A stretch of DNA of 6,232 nucleotides, taken from NCBI GenBank assembly GCA_004296145.1, contig SEBM01000250.1:1-6232 (forward strand). Reading direction: 5' to 3'. The position numbers were made by a program, and so were the translations under genes. Shown here in pieces: positions 6,148 to 6,232 of the stretch (positions are counted from its first letter, which is position 1; each line of letters begins with the position of its first letter). Below the pieces are notes generated by a model. The model did not search any database. It had not been told where the DNA came from and saw only the letters and a program-made list of their open reading frames with translations. The stretch is from Flavobacterium sp. GTDB taxonomy: Bacteria > Bacteroidota > Bacteroidia > Flavobacteriales > Flavobacteriaceae.

Positions 6148-6232
6148 CTAGTGCTGCTCATTCATTTTCTCCAGTTCCCTGATCAACCGGCTGACCGGTA
6201 GGCCCATTACATTGTAAAAATCGCCACTAATG
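6148..6232 (-). CDS. maf: Maf-like nucleotide pyrophosphatase, C-terminal fragment (runs off the right edge)
   Basis: Only the last 27 codons and the TAG stop (6148-6150) are in the window; the rest lies beyond position 6232. The visible end begins ISGDFYNVMGLPVSRL, which matches the strongly conserved C-terminal segment of Maf/YceF/YhdE proteins (G-DF-NV-GLP---L), followed by a short charged helix and MNEQH. Maf proteins are house-cleaning nucleoside triphosphate pyrophosphatases that hydrolyse non-canonical or modified (d)NTPs such as dTTP/UTP or m7GTP; the subtype cannot be set from this fragment. The gene is convergent with the Rrf2 regulator and shares its higher G+C content. Confidence 0.88.
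   Translation of the reverse strand, partial: ISGDFYNVMGLPVSRLIRELEKMNEQH

Noticed and set aside
1..6232. A new defence or mobile system
   Set aside because: No transposase, integrase, toxin-antitoxin, nuclease or terminal inverted repeats were seen; almost all coding sequence belongs to recognisable housekeeping families.

Overview
The window looks like the chromosome of a Bacteroidota bacterium. From about 1 to 5490 it is AT-rich (roughly 30% G+C in the lines I counted by hand, somewhat higher in hemL). Its protein style, lack of strong Shine-Dalgarno sites and repeat-like short spacers fit Flavobacterium or a close relative. From about 5600 to the right edge the composition changes (about 45% G+C, many CTG leucine codons), which would better fit a different Bacteroidota lineage such as a Chitinophaga/Pedobacter-like genome. 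I cannot tell from sequence alone whether this is a transferred segment, a normal local variation or an assembly join.

Layout, left to right. A plus-strand gene encodes a secreted S41-family peptidase (43-1686). It ends at a strong, symmetrical rho-independent terminator (1691-1726) shared with the convergent gene on the other side. Then comes a long minus-strand run, read from about 5490 down to 1730: a small membrane protein with an HEXXH motif, a PLP enzyme of the ACC deaminase/D-cysteine desulfhydrase family, a lipoprotein glucosaminidase with a LysM domain, a small membrane-anchored hypothetical protein, and hemL (tetrapyrrole synthesis). The first three are tightly packed (3-nt gap, then an 8-nt overlap), so they are probably one transcription unit. 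The last two are separated by 41- and 56-nt spacers, each made almost wholly of short direct repeats. To the right, a plus-strand Rrf2-family regulator (5612-6040) faces the 3' end of a minus-strand maf gene that runs off the window (6148-6232), with an imperfect hairpin between them.

Functionally this is mostly ordinary housekeeping content: cell-wall turnover, amino-acid/sulfur metabolism, heme synthesis and a secreted protease. I see no defence system, CRISPR array, mobile element or RNA gene. The points most worth a second look are the compositional change near 5490-5610, the apparent loss of the 5' end of the HEXXH gene right at that change, the HEXXH protein itself, and the active-site residues that argue against true ACC deaminase activity.
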